This document shows, one piece after another, positions 30,642 to 44,200 of a DNA stretch of 64,000 bases. The translations under genes were made by a program, and so were the position numbers. Position 1 is the stretch's first letter, and every line of letters starts with the position of its first letter. The stretch is from Aurelia coerulea (lineage: Eukaryota; Cnidaria; Scyphozoa; Semaeostomeae; Ulmaridae), in assembly GCA_039566865.1 (NCBI GenBank), contig CM076944.1, forward strand, positions 9,384,501 through 9,448,500, read 5' to 3'. Below the pieces are notes generated by a model, which did not search any database, was not told where the DNA came from, and saw only the letters and a program-made list of their open reading frames with translations.

Positions 30642-33600
30642 CAGGGGCGGATCCAGGGGGGTGCAACGGGTGCGCAAGCACCTGTCAGAGTTGCAAGGAA
30701 ATCATTTAATTTTGGGAAAGGCAAGATTCCAACAATCTTCTGTTGTGAAGTATTATTTAAATTATTACTTGTTAAAATCGTTGAATGATAAATTTTCATG
30801 AAATCACCGTATTCTCATTTCTCAGCCCGCCCCCCCCCCTACCCCTTGAGCCCCATTCATCGATGGTAAATTTGTCGTAGGGCATCCTCCTGCAGCTTTG
30901 ATCGTCGCAAACAAAAAGTCTTTATTCATAGGGGGAATCTCCGCGTTTCCATCCCCAAATCCTCTTGCGGAGGCAGGCACAGGGCAACTCGCGTAAGGAA
31001 GGCGCCTTGGTGCAAACCAATCAGAGAGCTGCATGAGGGTTGCTTGAAATTGGCGGGAGCACCCGTAGTTTGAAACTGAGGGGTGCAAGCCAATCGGAAA
31101 GAACCTTGAGGGGTGCAAGCCAATAGGAGAACGTCTGATAGAAATGACTGGACCATTAGCCAATCACCAGATGAAGAACAAACTGCTTACAAAACAGAAT
31201 GCCGCGCAAGAACATGGCGGCCAATGTTCTCAAAGTCAACAACCAGGCCGACGATGCAAGTAAGGCTATCCGTTCCACGTAGAAAAGAAGTCTCGATTTG
31301 GAAGACTTAAGATATATCAACGAATCCAAGATTGTTTCGAAGCTTCAGTAGATACCAGAAGTTATAAAGGAAAAGCTCAGCGACTGTGAGGCAATCTCGG
31401 TAGGCCCTTCATTTTATGTATGCTGCTATTTTACCATGAACTAAATCAATATTTAACCATACGACTCAGGGGCGGATCCAGGGGGTGGCGAGGGTTGCTC
31501 AAGCCACGGTCAGATTTTCAAGGATTTAATTATTCTCCAACATTCTATCAAATAACGAAAAAAAAATTCTAAAACAAAATCGCCGTTAGAATTGTCTCGG
31601 CAGCAATCAAAAGAAAGCACTTTTCACATCCAAATCAATGAATAAGGGTCACAAAGTCTAAAATCGTAACTAATCATACGGCAGCTGCAAGATCCTTACA
31701 GCCAATCACTGAATGACTTTTTAAAGATTTGAATATTGGCGGGAGCCACACTTGGCAGATCTGAGCCACGGTCTTCAGGATTCAACCAATCATCGTGCAG
31801 CAAAATCAAGTGAAAAATGGCGGGAGCCACGGACAGCCACTCTTCATTTTGAAAAGTAGAGCAGGCCAATAGAAATTAAGATGAGCCAACCATCTACCAA
31901 TCAAGTGAAACTGTCTCCCAGTCTTCACTTGTTCTGCGCAATCTGATAGAATTATGATCTCTCGTGTCCTGCATAATGGCGGCTCACAGTGAACGTGTCT
32001 TGCCAAAAGTTGCTGAGTATCTTAGAAGAAAGGCACAAGGAAGTCGCAAGGAGAGCTCGAACGTTTACATCGACAATGCCCGCGGACCATGGATGATGCT
32101 AACAGCTGCCTGAAAATGTACCAGTTTAGTAAAATGCCATTTCTAATGGCTCAAAGCTGGACGGTGTCGTACGCTATCTATGGCCTAGTTCAGTCCCGGA
32201 TGCAGTAGGTTGGTATATTATCAAATATCATCAAGGGCAAAAATTGCGGTTAGAACTGCATTTCATTTGACATGTTTGATCTTTGATCAGAGCTTGGGAC
32301 TTCCTGTGAGCTTTATGGTTTTAAAAAGATAAATATTTCGGAACAATCCAGGCACGAGCTTGTCAAAATCAGTCAGCAGGTATCTCTGTATTGTTTTCTA
32401 CATTCGAGAATTCTATACGTCCTTATAGAATTTAATTTCTATGCCCAAAACAAACATCTTTAGTAACAAGAAAAAGTTTCAAGACATCAATTATTGAATT
32501 ATCTCTCGATTAGAAGATTTTCTTTAATTTTGAGAAAGATAATAAGATCAAATCTTCCATCGAGGAAGGAAAATCACCTTCAATATTTTGAGGAAGGGAA
32601 GCTACTGTGCACGAAACTGCAATTAATTTTGAGAAATATAAAACATTGCTATTTGATCTGGGATAAAATAGTTTACCCAGACGCCCATACGAGAACGACT
32701 GGGATTCTGTAATAGTCTCAATGATTCATACCATGGGAGGAGGGTACTTGACTTTCAATTGTACGGGGTGTGCACTCCTCCAGGAAAATTTTTTCCCCCT
32801 GCTTCAGAATTTTCCCTCTAAATGATAGCCGGCATTAGAAAAATTGGCGAAAAAAATACTCCAAAACGTAAAAATTTGTCAAAAATAATGAAATCACACT
32901 TTTGACAAACGGCTTTAGAAAAATTGCCCTCTTTTGATAACCGGCGTTTGTAAAAAGAGGCGAAAACGATACCCGGAAAGAAGTGCACATCCCCTCAGCA
33001 AAGTGTACTAAGTACCCCATCCCCCACCCCCCGGGTGATTCATACATCGGCCCTTTTCCCTCTTGATTTTTTCTCTCTGTTTTATGGCACTCACTTACTA
33101 CAGTTACACTCTCACTTTTTGACAACAGACTGTCAGATAGGGCGTTTCCGACGATGTAAAGGGCGTGACCCCCAAAAAATTTTCCGGGGGCTCCGCCCCC
33201 GGACCCTCGTGTAGCTCGCGCTTCGCGCTCGCTGTCCTTCCTTCTTTCGGTCGCGCTCCGCGCTCCCAGGAGCCACGGTCAGATTTTAGGCTAGATCCGC
33301 CCCTGCGACTTGGGCAAGACCTTTGATTTATGTTTACTTTGGAAACAACAAATGGGTAGTAATCAAAATGAGTTAGAAATTGTTGACTGCGAGTTGTTGT
33401 TGGGTAGGTTTTATCATATTTGTACGGAATATCGGTTGGACAAAAGGGCTTTGTAGCAGTAGATTGTCTTACGAATAATGGCTGTAATCACGAATTCCGA
33501 AACATATTTGGTTTGAATAAATTTGTTTTTTCCCTTTTGTGATATGAAGAATGCACTATTCATTACCATATTAGAACGAAATCCAACACCTTCCTTCAAA

Positions 33601-33905
33601 TGAGACATGTTTTTCATCGTGAAAGTACTGTGGAGTTTGCCATGTCCACAGTAGTTTTTGCAGTTTGTCCTAAACTTTCATTGAAATAAAAAGTTCACAC
33701 TGTCCATTTTCTGAAAACTCTTACAGAAATTGTCATTGATTTTCAAAATGAGAATTCAAACTTTCAAGCAAAATATAGGGCGTGGTCACGTTTTAAGCCA
33801 AAGTAAAGGGCGTGGCCCCAAAAATTTTCCCGGGGGCTTCGCCCCCGGACCCCCTTTTCTACCTCCCTTTAGCACCCGTCAGATTTGGACCTGGATCCGC
33901 CCCTG
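30642..33905. mobile_element. 3.3-kb element with CAGGGGCGGATCCAGG ends (outer)
   Basis: CAGGGGCGGATCCAGG at 30642 is matched by CCTGGATCCGCCCCTG ending at 33905. A 5-bp duplication ACGGT flanks it (30637-30641, 33906-33910). The GGGGCTTCGCCCCCGGACC stretch near the right end is typical of this family. It carries no recognisable transposase and contains a second family member. Confidence 0.75.
31467..33305. mobile_element. 1.8-kb element of the same family (inner, nested)
   Basis: CAGGGGCGGATCCAGG at 31467 is matched by GATCCGCCCCTG ending at 33305, with CGACT flanking both sides (31462-31466, 33306-33310). Subterminal GCCACGGTCAGATTTT occurs inverted at the two ends. No transposase is seen. 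Confidence 0.75.
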
Positions 33906-34099
33906 ACGGTAATGGACTTACGGTACGGTCTGTCGAGTCACATGAATTTCACTGATGCTAAATCTGATTTTGAAGGATCTGTAAATTTTACGGTAACATC
34001 CCATGTACAAGTCGTGCTCTTTCCCTATTTTGCTCTCTGATATTGGGGGTGCGTATGGTTAAATATGAGATGCATACACAAAGCGCAAAATGTTTGTAA

Positions 34100-34595
34100 T
34101 AATGCAGCGAAACAACCAACAAGGACATATCTTCTAAGACAATAGTACGAGTTGTTTTTTGATTGACACCGCTATTCAAAGCAATTAGCGATCGAGTACA
34201 AAGGAAATTCTCTCAACCAGTAATTCAAAAGAAACAAAGCCGCACAATTTTCTCTGAAACCGAGGTAGCTAGCTTGCTCGTTGTGCATCCTTGAAATCGT
34301 TTTTAAGAGCAAACATGAGCATAGATCGAAAGAAGAAGGATATATCTACATATCTGCGTCGGGCATTTAATATGTTAGGTTCAGAAGCCGATTGGGAGGC
34401 AATTCAATTCTCTTGTTTTTTGGGTGTGATTAAAGCACGTACTGGTCAGCTTCTGAACCAAAGAAATAAAATACCCCAGCTAGATATGAGATATATTCTT
34501 CTTCTTTCGATCTATGCTCGTCTTTATTCTTGAACACAATTTCTGGAATGCACAACAAGCGAGCTAGCTACCTGGGTTTCAGAGAAACTGTATGT
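34100..34595. mobile_element. Foldback element FB-A, copy 3
   Basis: It shares GATTGACACCGC, CAATTAGCGATCG and the GTAGCTAGCTTGCTCGTTGTG block with 220-850, with the inverted arm ending near 34590. It lies 600 bp upstream of the PTPRN start codon. Confidence 0.6.
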
Positions 34596-35195
34596 CTTTT
34601 TGCGATCTTACTAAAGATGACACCCTAAAATTTATTTCCTGCCTGAAGAAATGCACCCCACAAAATGGCAGATCCCGTACTGGTACCCCCCCCCCCCCCC
34701 CGTATGTACCATGAAATGTTGTCCTTGATTTTGAGTGGGCTTCGTTTGCGATACATTTTATAATTTCTATTTTGCAGGTTGTTTGGTTGCAAAAAGTCAT
34801 GAAATTTCACTGCGATTTTTGGGAACTTTTTAAGAAAACGGACAGTTAGAAATTATAGGAAAATCTGGTACTTTTTAGGCGACTTTTTCTGTGAAGCAGA
34901 CACGCAGCATTCCAAAACATCTATAAATTTTCTTATACCCACAAATGGCCGTTTTGCAAGGGCAGCATGGACAAGGGTCGCGGCCATTGAGGCTTCCTGC
35001 CTTTATTGACATTGCCTATTACTCTTTGGCCCTGGATTGTCCATTTGAAATTGGACAGAAGATTCTTCGATGAAATGAAATGAAGTAGCGGTCAAAGAAG
35101 CAGAGACGTCCAAACAACTAAAAAATATGTCGTTCCTTAACCCTGGATAGCAAAACTAATGCGAATTATCAAAACTCAAAAATATCAATGATGTG
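34596..35195 (+). promoter_or_regulatory. Region upstream of PTPRN exon 1, no motif recognised
   Basis: This is the only unique sequence between the last repeat and the start codon, so it should hold the promoter and 5' UTR. It contains a C-run (34687-34702), and I see no convincing TATA or initiator. Confidence 0.3.
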
Positions 35196-35283
35196 ATGAA
35201 GCTCTTGACGACATGGTCAACGTATTTGTTTCTTGGTTTTCTGCCAGTTTATTTTGGTGTATCCAGCAGCCTTGACCTCCATG
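35196..35283 (+). CDS. PTPRN: PTPRN exon 1: start codon and signal peptide
   Basis: ATG at 35196 is the first Met after an in-frame stop (TAA at 35157). It opens MKLLTTWSTYLFLGFLPVYF and then GVSSSLDLHG, a typical signal peptide with a likely cleavage after the small residues. The donor is GTGAGT at 35284, phase 1. I see no clear promoter motif upstream. An overlapping frame with its own ATG at 35214 stops before the donor and was not chosen. Confidence 0.75.
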
Positions 35284-38200
35284 GTGAGTAAATTCTTCCG
35301 TTTAGGCCCTGGCTCGCAACTTCTCTGAGTTGGAATTGTATATAGCCTACAAACAATTGCAAAATGCTGCTAAAACTTGACTAACAGGCAATGGAGATAG
35401 GTTGATAGCTTTACTTATGGCATCTAAACAACATTTTGATCTTTCGTGGTCTTTTGATCGATATTTTCAATTAAGTTGTACACTGATTACCTGTCGGTAT
35501 TGGCTGGCGCATATAAATAGCATGGATGGACGACCCTTGTTGCTGGCCTAAGTTAAATTGAGTGTTGCTACGCTTCCAAGGCTTCTCACCATTTTCTTGC
35601 AAGGAGGTCTGACTGAAATAAATTATTCTTTTAAAGGTTGTCGATTCTTAAGAGAGCTATGCAGAGATCATTACCACTGCGACAAGGATGGTAAGTGTTA
35701 TTTTGGCCATTGTGACATTTTGGTTTGCCATATATATGATGGCGACCTGGATTGACTGTTGTTGAGTTTCTATACTTTCTGAACTCTTTCCGGGTTTATT
35801 TAGGGTTTCGGATTCAAGGTGTCGGTTTCAGGTTCAAAGTTAAGAGCTCTAGTGCGTATTATTATTCGTTGCTAATGTCCAAAATGTTCCAAAAAGAACT
35901 AATTTTCCAAACATTAAAGAAACTATGGTCCAGTCCATGGTACTCAAATACATAGTGGCTCAAGAAACTTTTTTAAATTTCCAACTGTAGCTGTATGAAT
36001 TGAAATTAAGAGTTTACATACACTTATCAATTCTAAATCCCCAAATCACTATGAAAAAGTCTTCTCTTTGTCCATTCATGCCAAATCTTTAGAAAATTTG
36101 ATCAATGTTTTCAATCATTTTCAGTGATTTCGAAAATGAAAATTTTAAGAAACTCGCTCATGACTCTAAAAACTAAAAACAAAAGAATTTACAAAAATCC
36201 TAGAATCTAAATCAGGCTTTTTGCTAAAGATTAAGTTATAAATCTTTAAACTCGGTCCAGTGTATGATTTATCGTCACCTGCCAAAAATGGATATAGTTT
36301 ATTCCTGTTTATTCTAGCACTGTCAGTATAAACTGTGTTAGAAAAAAGTATATGGACCTTTTAATTGGACTTTGCTGTGACAACGAAATAAAGGATAGCT
36401 CTTTTTCACAAACACAGCTTATCAGCGTGCAAAAGAATAAAACATAAAGTAAGACAGAACCATGAAGAATGTGACACAACCAATCAGAATAACAGGCACA
36501 TGGTCATACTCATGCTCATAGCACTCTTCCACACAGTAAATGGTAATAGCAGCAAACATAACCAGCATTTTACCAAACCTGAACCCAAAAAAAAGTTTCA
36601 CTGAGCTCATATAATAACAAGTAAGCTTGGGTCAAGTTAACTTCCACTCACTGACTAGCATAGTGCTGGGATGAAATTGGTAGGCTGATGGTAAAATGAG
36701 TAATGTTGATTGCTGAAAAAGAGTAGATTGTTGAATGTTCAATCAACATTCAAACATCAAAATGTAGCTAAGAAAATTTGTATCTGAAGATTTTCATAAG
36801 ATTTGTTTGTATTTTCTGCCTTACAGTATCCATTTACCCCAAGCTTACCCATTTTACCCCAAGTAGACCCATCTGTTTAGAAGATTGTGCTGCAAAACCA
36901 TTCAATATATGATAAAAATGTTTACCTCCTAACTGGATTGAGATTTTGTTGATAAGAAACCTTTGCTCACTTGTTTGGCTGTGAACATGTCATAATGATG
37001 ATCATAATTGGTAAACTGTTGTTCTTTCAAACTTGTCATTAATCAATACATCAAAGTTTCAAGAACAACTTGTATAGCCCTACAGTATGTACATGAAGTG
37101 TTGATTTGGATTTTTTTTAGGGAATGTGCAATTGCAGATAAGCCTGTCTAAAAATAGAACAAAGAAACACTATAGTAAAATTGTTTTTTTTTGCTGTTTG
37201 TTGTTCAGGACACATGTACAACTTTGATTTGAATTGAGTAGTTTTAGATTGTCTGCTCTTTTCAAATGCAAGCTTTTAACCTTGCACAAACACATTTAAA
37301 AGAAGAGCTTGAAAAGCACAAAATAGTTTGTATCTTTGGAACAAAGAAAAATTGATGAATTTGAAATGTGCCATTGTAGATAAGCTTTTCAAAGAATAGA
37401 ATAAAGAAACACTAAGCAGAGTTGTTTCTTAATGCTGTTTATTGTTCATGACACATGTGCAACTTTGATTTGAATGAAATAGTTTTAGATTGTCTGCTCT
37501 TTGCAAATACAAGCTTTTACCCTAATGCACAAAAACTTTAAAAAGAAGAGCTTGAAAAGCACAAAATAGTTTTATCTTCGGAACACATGTGCATTTCAGA
37601 TAAAAGATTGCTTGAGATTTGCAAATTGTAAATTAAGTGGAAATACGGGCATTTATCTGAACCCTTTGCCGGAAACTTTGTATCTAATTCATTAAGTGTA
37701 TATGACTCATTTCAAGGCAGCAAACTTCTGTATCTAAATGAGCATGTTCGCCATGCATCACTTTGCTTGATTGATGTAAATTGATGGATAAATCATGCAA
37801 ACATTTAAGGGTGAATCATAGGTAGCGTAACAGAACAGCATGTGGCCCTTAGCAATTTGGCTATCCAGGGGCTCCCTACAGCTGCAAATGGATCAATAAA
37901 CGTTCGCCAAATGTCCGAAATGGAAACCGTATTGGCAAAATCATTTTAAAAGCAAACCCATCACAGCAAACTATCAGTGACAGGCATTTATGAAAGGTTT
38001 ATCTGAAGGCCCATTGGAAATAGAAACATATTGAATGATGGCTGAAGTCCAATCTGACCAAAATGGTATCCAATGCATCTCCTCAGAAAATCTTCTTGCA
38101 TCATGCTCTTTTGATTGTCGGAAATGCATCTCTCATAAAACTTTTACCATTAATGGAGGAATGGAGTGTCATATCAATGAGAGGTTAAAATTGAGCTTAC

Positions 38201-41200
38201 AGGAGTGGATTGTTTCTGTCAATTAATTTTGCTACAGGCTTGGCTGGAAGATAACCAATAATTTTTTCTCAAGTGTGCAATTCAAGCATTTGATTTGATT
38301 CGCAACACTGTGTTCAATTCACTAGAAAAAGCCTTTGGGCCCTAAAGTATTTAGTGCAAATCAACACGTATTTTCTCCAAATTTAAAGAAGTACATTTCT
38401 AAGAATTGTAGCGGGCCGCTTCAGAAACCCAAAGCTTGGGGGCGTTTACGAGTTGTTATAACCCCTACCACCGTGCGTTGCGCCACTGAGCTAAAAGTTT
38501 CTTTACATGCACAGTATGCATGACAGAAAATAAAGGTGATTGAGAATTGTGATTTGATCTCGTTCTGCATGCCATCTGTGTAGTTTAGAGGAAGTGATCA
38601 GAAATATAGCAAGTATGGTTATATCATAAATTTGTATTATGGAATAATATTAGAAGTAATATCTTGTTATGGTAAACTTTTTTAGCTTTTTACAAGATGG
38701 TATACAGTATGACTTACCTTTGACCAAAAAGCAGCTGTAATATCCTAATAATCTACCCATCTAACTGAAATATATTATGTAAACAGCAATTAATATCTTT
38801 TCAAATCTAATGAATAACTTACTGTATGGTATCATTCAGTTTTTAAGAAATGAAAAGACGTTTTATAAACTGTTAATCTTTGTCAGAATGTACAGAATGT
38901 GTTAATGAACTGCTTATTTCCAGCACTTTACTGTCTGGATCTTTAAAAATTGTGCATGCTTATGAAAGATTTTAATTTCCCACCAAGTCACAAAAAGAAT
39001 GAGTTTTGTAAATAGAACCTTGCATTATGAGGAAGAAATCCTTTCCCTCTTTTTATCATTGAGTGCCTCTTGCACTTGGGTTAACAATTACTTTTGAGGG
39101 GGAATAGGGTTTGAAGAAGTGAGTTTTTAGTGTGGGGTGGTAAGTATTTTTAATTTTGATTTGGCTGCACGTATTCATCCTCCATACATGAAGTAAAATG
39201 TATTTTTCCTTGATAGAACCTCCAAATCAGGGGTTATTTAGTTTAATTCAGTTTAGTTTATTCAAATTTGGTTATTTTCTTTTTATCTTGTCAAGGAACT
39301 AAATTTATTTTTCAAATCAAGATAAGTTGACAATGACAGCAACAATGAGCAATAAAAACGCTGTGTGTGTTCTTTTAGTATACAGGACAATTTGGCATGC
39401 CTTAGCTGTTGAGTACAGTAATCAAACTACTGCTATTTCTGAAACAATCTGCAATCTCACCAAAATTGTTTTATTTCATGGCTGCATAACTCTCAATTGA
39501 TTGGTTAAGGTTGCTGATGTTCTGCCTTCCAATAATCTCTCAATGCTATGCTCTTCCTTTGAGGGGAAGAGTCAAAAGGTTGTTTTGTTTGCAGTCAATG
39601 ACCCAACAAAGAGACACTTACTGTAAAAAATTCACAATTTAGGATGTCCCCATTTGGAAGCAATAGCGTCAAAAACACTAAGGGCCTGTTTATATGGAGA
39701 AAGTTTCCCCAGCATTTTCCTGGTGAACCGGGATTCCCGTTATGATGAGATCTCACCTCATATACATAAAATAGCACATAGCGTTCACATGAGAAAACAT
39801 TTCCCCAGCTAGCCGAGATCTCGTTTGAACTTTACCAGGATCCTGCCTAGCCGAGGAAATATTTTCCCATATGAGCAGAATCCTTTCGAATCCTTTGGCA
39901 TCAGAGACAAAGCGCTATTGTTTTAATTCCCTGGCTTGCCTGGGAGATTTTTGTCATATGAAAGGTGAAAGAAGATTACCTCGGCTGAGCAATTTACCCG
40001 GTGAAACGGGGAAATGTCGGGGAAACTTTCTCCATATGGACAGGCCCTATGGCATTAACAGGAATCGTTTGCATCAATGAAAAAACGCAAAAAATAGCCA
40101 CATGGGTATTAGATAGTCTTAATCAGATATTTTGAGTTAACAAATGCTGGAAAAGTCTGTGCTGGGAATTGTCACAAGCACAATAACCCAAAAAGAGCTA
40201 TAGAGTGTAGTCCCCTTGTAAGTCAAACCAATGTTTTTTGGTCCAATTTTGGTGCCAAGAGTTAATCTCCAAAGCTGAGAATACGGTTCATTCATTTTGT
40301 AAGAATGCTTACTGTGACAGCGAGGACTTGCAAATTTGTGTACAGCCATCATCCATTAAAATTAGAACAACAGTGATATATTTTTCTTACAAACATCAAT
40401 CTTTCCATAGTTGTGTACAAGTCATGTGCAAGATATGTAAGAAGCAGTGATGGTACAGGTATGTTGTGTGTTGCTTTACTTGACTTGGATTGCATGCTAA
40501 ATATAACTAGCACTTGGTTCAAACAGATGTTCCTATATTAAGAATCAAAGCTTGGTAATTAGTTAAAAGAAAATGACCATCCGGGAGGGAGGTGTTGACT
40601 TAAATTTAGAGATTTTTGTAACAATTGTAGGGCAGTCCATGAAAAATAACATTTTTGGATAATCCTGTGAAACAGACTCCACAAAATCTTTTCAAAGTTA
40701 TTTCAAAATTGTTACACATATCTATTATGATGAAATAGTTATATACTGAGTTGAGTGAGTCAAATGAGTTTAGTTTTGAATTTAAAACATTTCAAGCATC
40801 TGAAATGCTACCCAGCCTCCAAATTCAAGAGGAAAGAACTGCTTCTTTTTTAAACTGGAGGCTGGGTAATCCCAGGGGGGGTACTTGACCTACATTTGTA
40901 TGGGGGTGGGCCCCCGAAAAAATTTTTTTTACCCTGCTCCAGAATTTTTCGCTCCAAATCATAACCTGTGCTAGAAAAAATTATTGAAAAGTATTCTCCA
41001 AAACATGAAAATTTGGTGGAAAAACGACCCAATCTAACAAAATATCCCCTTTAGACATGTTTTGACAACCTGCTCTAGAAAACTTGTCTTATTTCGACAC
41101 CCTGTGCTAGAAAAAACTGGTGAAAGCGATACCCTTAAAAATGGCACATCCCCGTGAGACAAATATACTAAGCACCCCTCCCCCCGGATGGGTAATAAGC

Positions 41201-44200
41201 TACTTTCTAAGCGAGGTAAGAGTAAGTAATGACTTCACAATAGACATTTTTAGCTATTTTAAAATGAAGTCTGAATCGAATGATATTTTTATACATTTTG
41301 TAGAATTTTCGAATTTATGTGCACAGTAAGGATAGAAGCTCCAATGCCACTCAATAGAACCTCTCGCATAGAACGGTATAAAATACTGCTTGATGCATTC
41401 TCTTCGCAGAATAGCTAAAAGGTCAATTACACAAACGTCAAAATCAAAATTAAGGTAGATAGAATTGTTTTTAAAACCATCTAAATCCATTTGAAATAGA
41501 TGCCTTGACCTATCCAAGGATATATCTCGCTGTGGGGTTGATCAGAATAATTCTTTTTTTTTGCTTAGATTATATGATTTTCTGACTGCCAATCCGGCAA
41601 CGTAAAACTGCAACTGTTCGACGTGTTGCCAAATTTTGCAATATCAGTGATTTTGAAATTCCCTTTGGTCATATTGGGTTAATGGTAAAACTTATCGTAA
41701 AGATGATTATTTTATCCTCGTGGTGAAAATTCTTTTAAACTTAACCCTTTTAAAACCCCGTTTTGGGAAAGCCAAACGGCAATAATTTGTGATTTAGCTT
41801 GAAAGTTGTACATGAAACCATAGCATAATGAAGGACGCATGTCAGTTTATAAAGTGGGGTGATACGGAATATAAAGGGGCATTTGCAACCAACATACCTT
41901 GCATGTGCCATCTCTTTGTCAGCGGTCATTTTCATGGCGACAACAAAGAGACCACAAAATAATGGATTCGCAAAGCATGCTGGTTCCAAGGCCCCGTTAA
42001 GCATTGATTTTGTGGTCTTTTTGGAATCATGCTTCAAAACTAGGTGGCTCTATCATGATTTGATACCGCATTTACTTGGAAAAGAGTAAGAATAAGGTTT
42101 TTAACACAGTCAATCTCCTTCAAGAACGTGCAGTATTTTGCCGACTCAGTAGTCACTATTTAGGCCAAAAGTTAACGCCTTAGCATGTCGCACTTAATGC
42201 AAAACAAGCAACCTTCCTGTGCTTTCACCTCTCCTGTAGTTATTTCGAACAAACAAGATTAAATTCACAGGATCCACGTGTTATGAAACTTTAGATAGCA
42301 AATATAAAGAGTAAAAATGCACTCGTTGTACTGCCAATTCATATCGTATTTTTTCCTTCTGCATGAATAATTGATCAACCTATTGTACATTTACAAAGTG
42401 CTTACACATTTGAAATGAAAGCGCGATTTAATAATACATGACAGGAAAGCTAGACAGCTGTTTTTAATTTAGAATCATCTGAATTTGCTCAAAAGGTGGG
42501 AAACGAACAGTAAACATTACTTCAATGTCAATTACCGATGCTTGTTCTGGCCTTTGACGTGTTTTAGTGGAATCTTGTATTGTTTGTTTAATTGCGGACC
42601 GCGTGAAAAGCATGTAGTTTGCATGCCTAGGCCGTAACAAAATCGGACCACTGCAAAAACTCGTACCAGATTTTGGTTGAGGGTGCGCCACCCAAGCTTT
42701 AAAATCGTACCCGTACGTTGCATTAATTTTTCGAAAATGTATACCCGGCCTCATTCCATCCAATTTTTCGAAAATGTTTAACCTACCTTATATATTTTTC
42801 AGGAATGGACCGGCTATTTATTCTTTATACCAAAATTCCAAAAATGGATACCGTTCTTTACACAAGAATCGTGAAACGACACCATTCCTTGTGCTAAAAT
42901 ATCGATACCCTTACGGACGGCAGGTCCCCCAATACCCCAAATATACATAGTGCCCCTCTAGGGATAAAACCCATATATCGGGTCCATTAAATGAAGTTCT
43001 GATTGAAGGCCTAATTGAACTGAGAGATGCAGCTGAGTTGTTTGATTGACCGTTAAGTTGCCAAAGCGAATCAGAAAAACCAAAGATATAAATTAATGAA
43101 TTATGATTGTGACGAGTTGAAACTCTACACCACATGTGAGCTGAAGAAGAGATGAAAACTTTTTCTCAAATGGAAACTACCTTGACGTCAAAAGTACAAC
43201 AAACGAATACAGCTTTTAACATGCGGTTTTATGCCATCGTGTCAAAGTTATGTCAGCATTTTTAATCAAAGTCCTGATGCAGTAAACAAAATAAGTGCCA
43301 GGTATCCCAGAAAAAAGTGTACAGATTGGTTGGGTCCTGCAATGTTAATTTAGTGTTGATTAGTGGCTAATCACTCTCAAGATCTTCCTCAATAGTTAAC
43401 TTGGACGTGGGTACCTCATTTGTTGGTATCCGTGATTTGAGAGCAGAGATATTAATCTTGACAGCGTAAACTTGCGCCAACCTCCAAATCAGATCGTTGG
43501 CGTTTTGGCCGAAGCAAATTCTTGAAGCACATCAAAATCAAAAACTTAAATTAAAGAACAATTAACAAAATAACTGCACAATGGGTGTCTTCTAGCAGAC
43601 AGAATGTGATATGATCAAATATTGCTCAAATTTTACCAAGGCTATCGTTGATTTAATCAATGTGCTCCAAGAATTTGCCTAGGCCAAAATGCCAAAAGCT
43701 CTGGTTTGGAGGTGGATACAAATGTGTGCTTTCAAGATTGATATTCTGCTCTTGAAGCACCGGTACCAACAAACGAGGCAACTATCCTCAACATAACTAT
43801 TGAGGAACATTTTGAGAGTGGTAAGCCATAAAGTAAAGCTAAATTCACATCGCTGGAGCCAACCAATTCTGTGTATTGTTTTTATGAGACACCCTGTGTA
43901 ACTTTCACACAGTGGCTTCAAGAAACAATTTGCACCTAAGTGAAGATTAATGTTTGTTTGTACCCGCATTAACTTAAGAAACATCAGTGACTAATCGACC
44001 TTTTCCCCTTGTCCCTTTCAAATGATTCTACGTTATATTGAAGATGGGTTTGAAATCACGGTATACAGAGTGGACCTAAAAGCGAATTCAATCTGAAAGA
44101 TAACCTTTGTGAAGTTTCAGCAAACAGTAATTTGACAACATTTTTGTTTGCGCTCTTCCGTGAGGAACTGCGTTGAATTTCGAGGAAATAAAGGAGTATT

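Noticed and set aside
41750..42089. Overlapping open frames of 76 and 95 residues on opposite strands
   Set aside because: No similarity was recognised. A - strand donor is present but no partner exon in phase was found.
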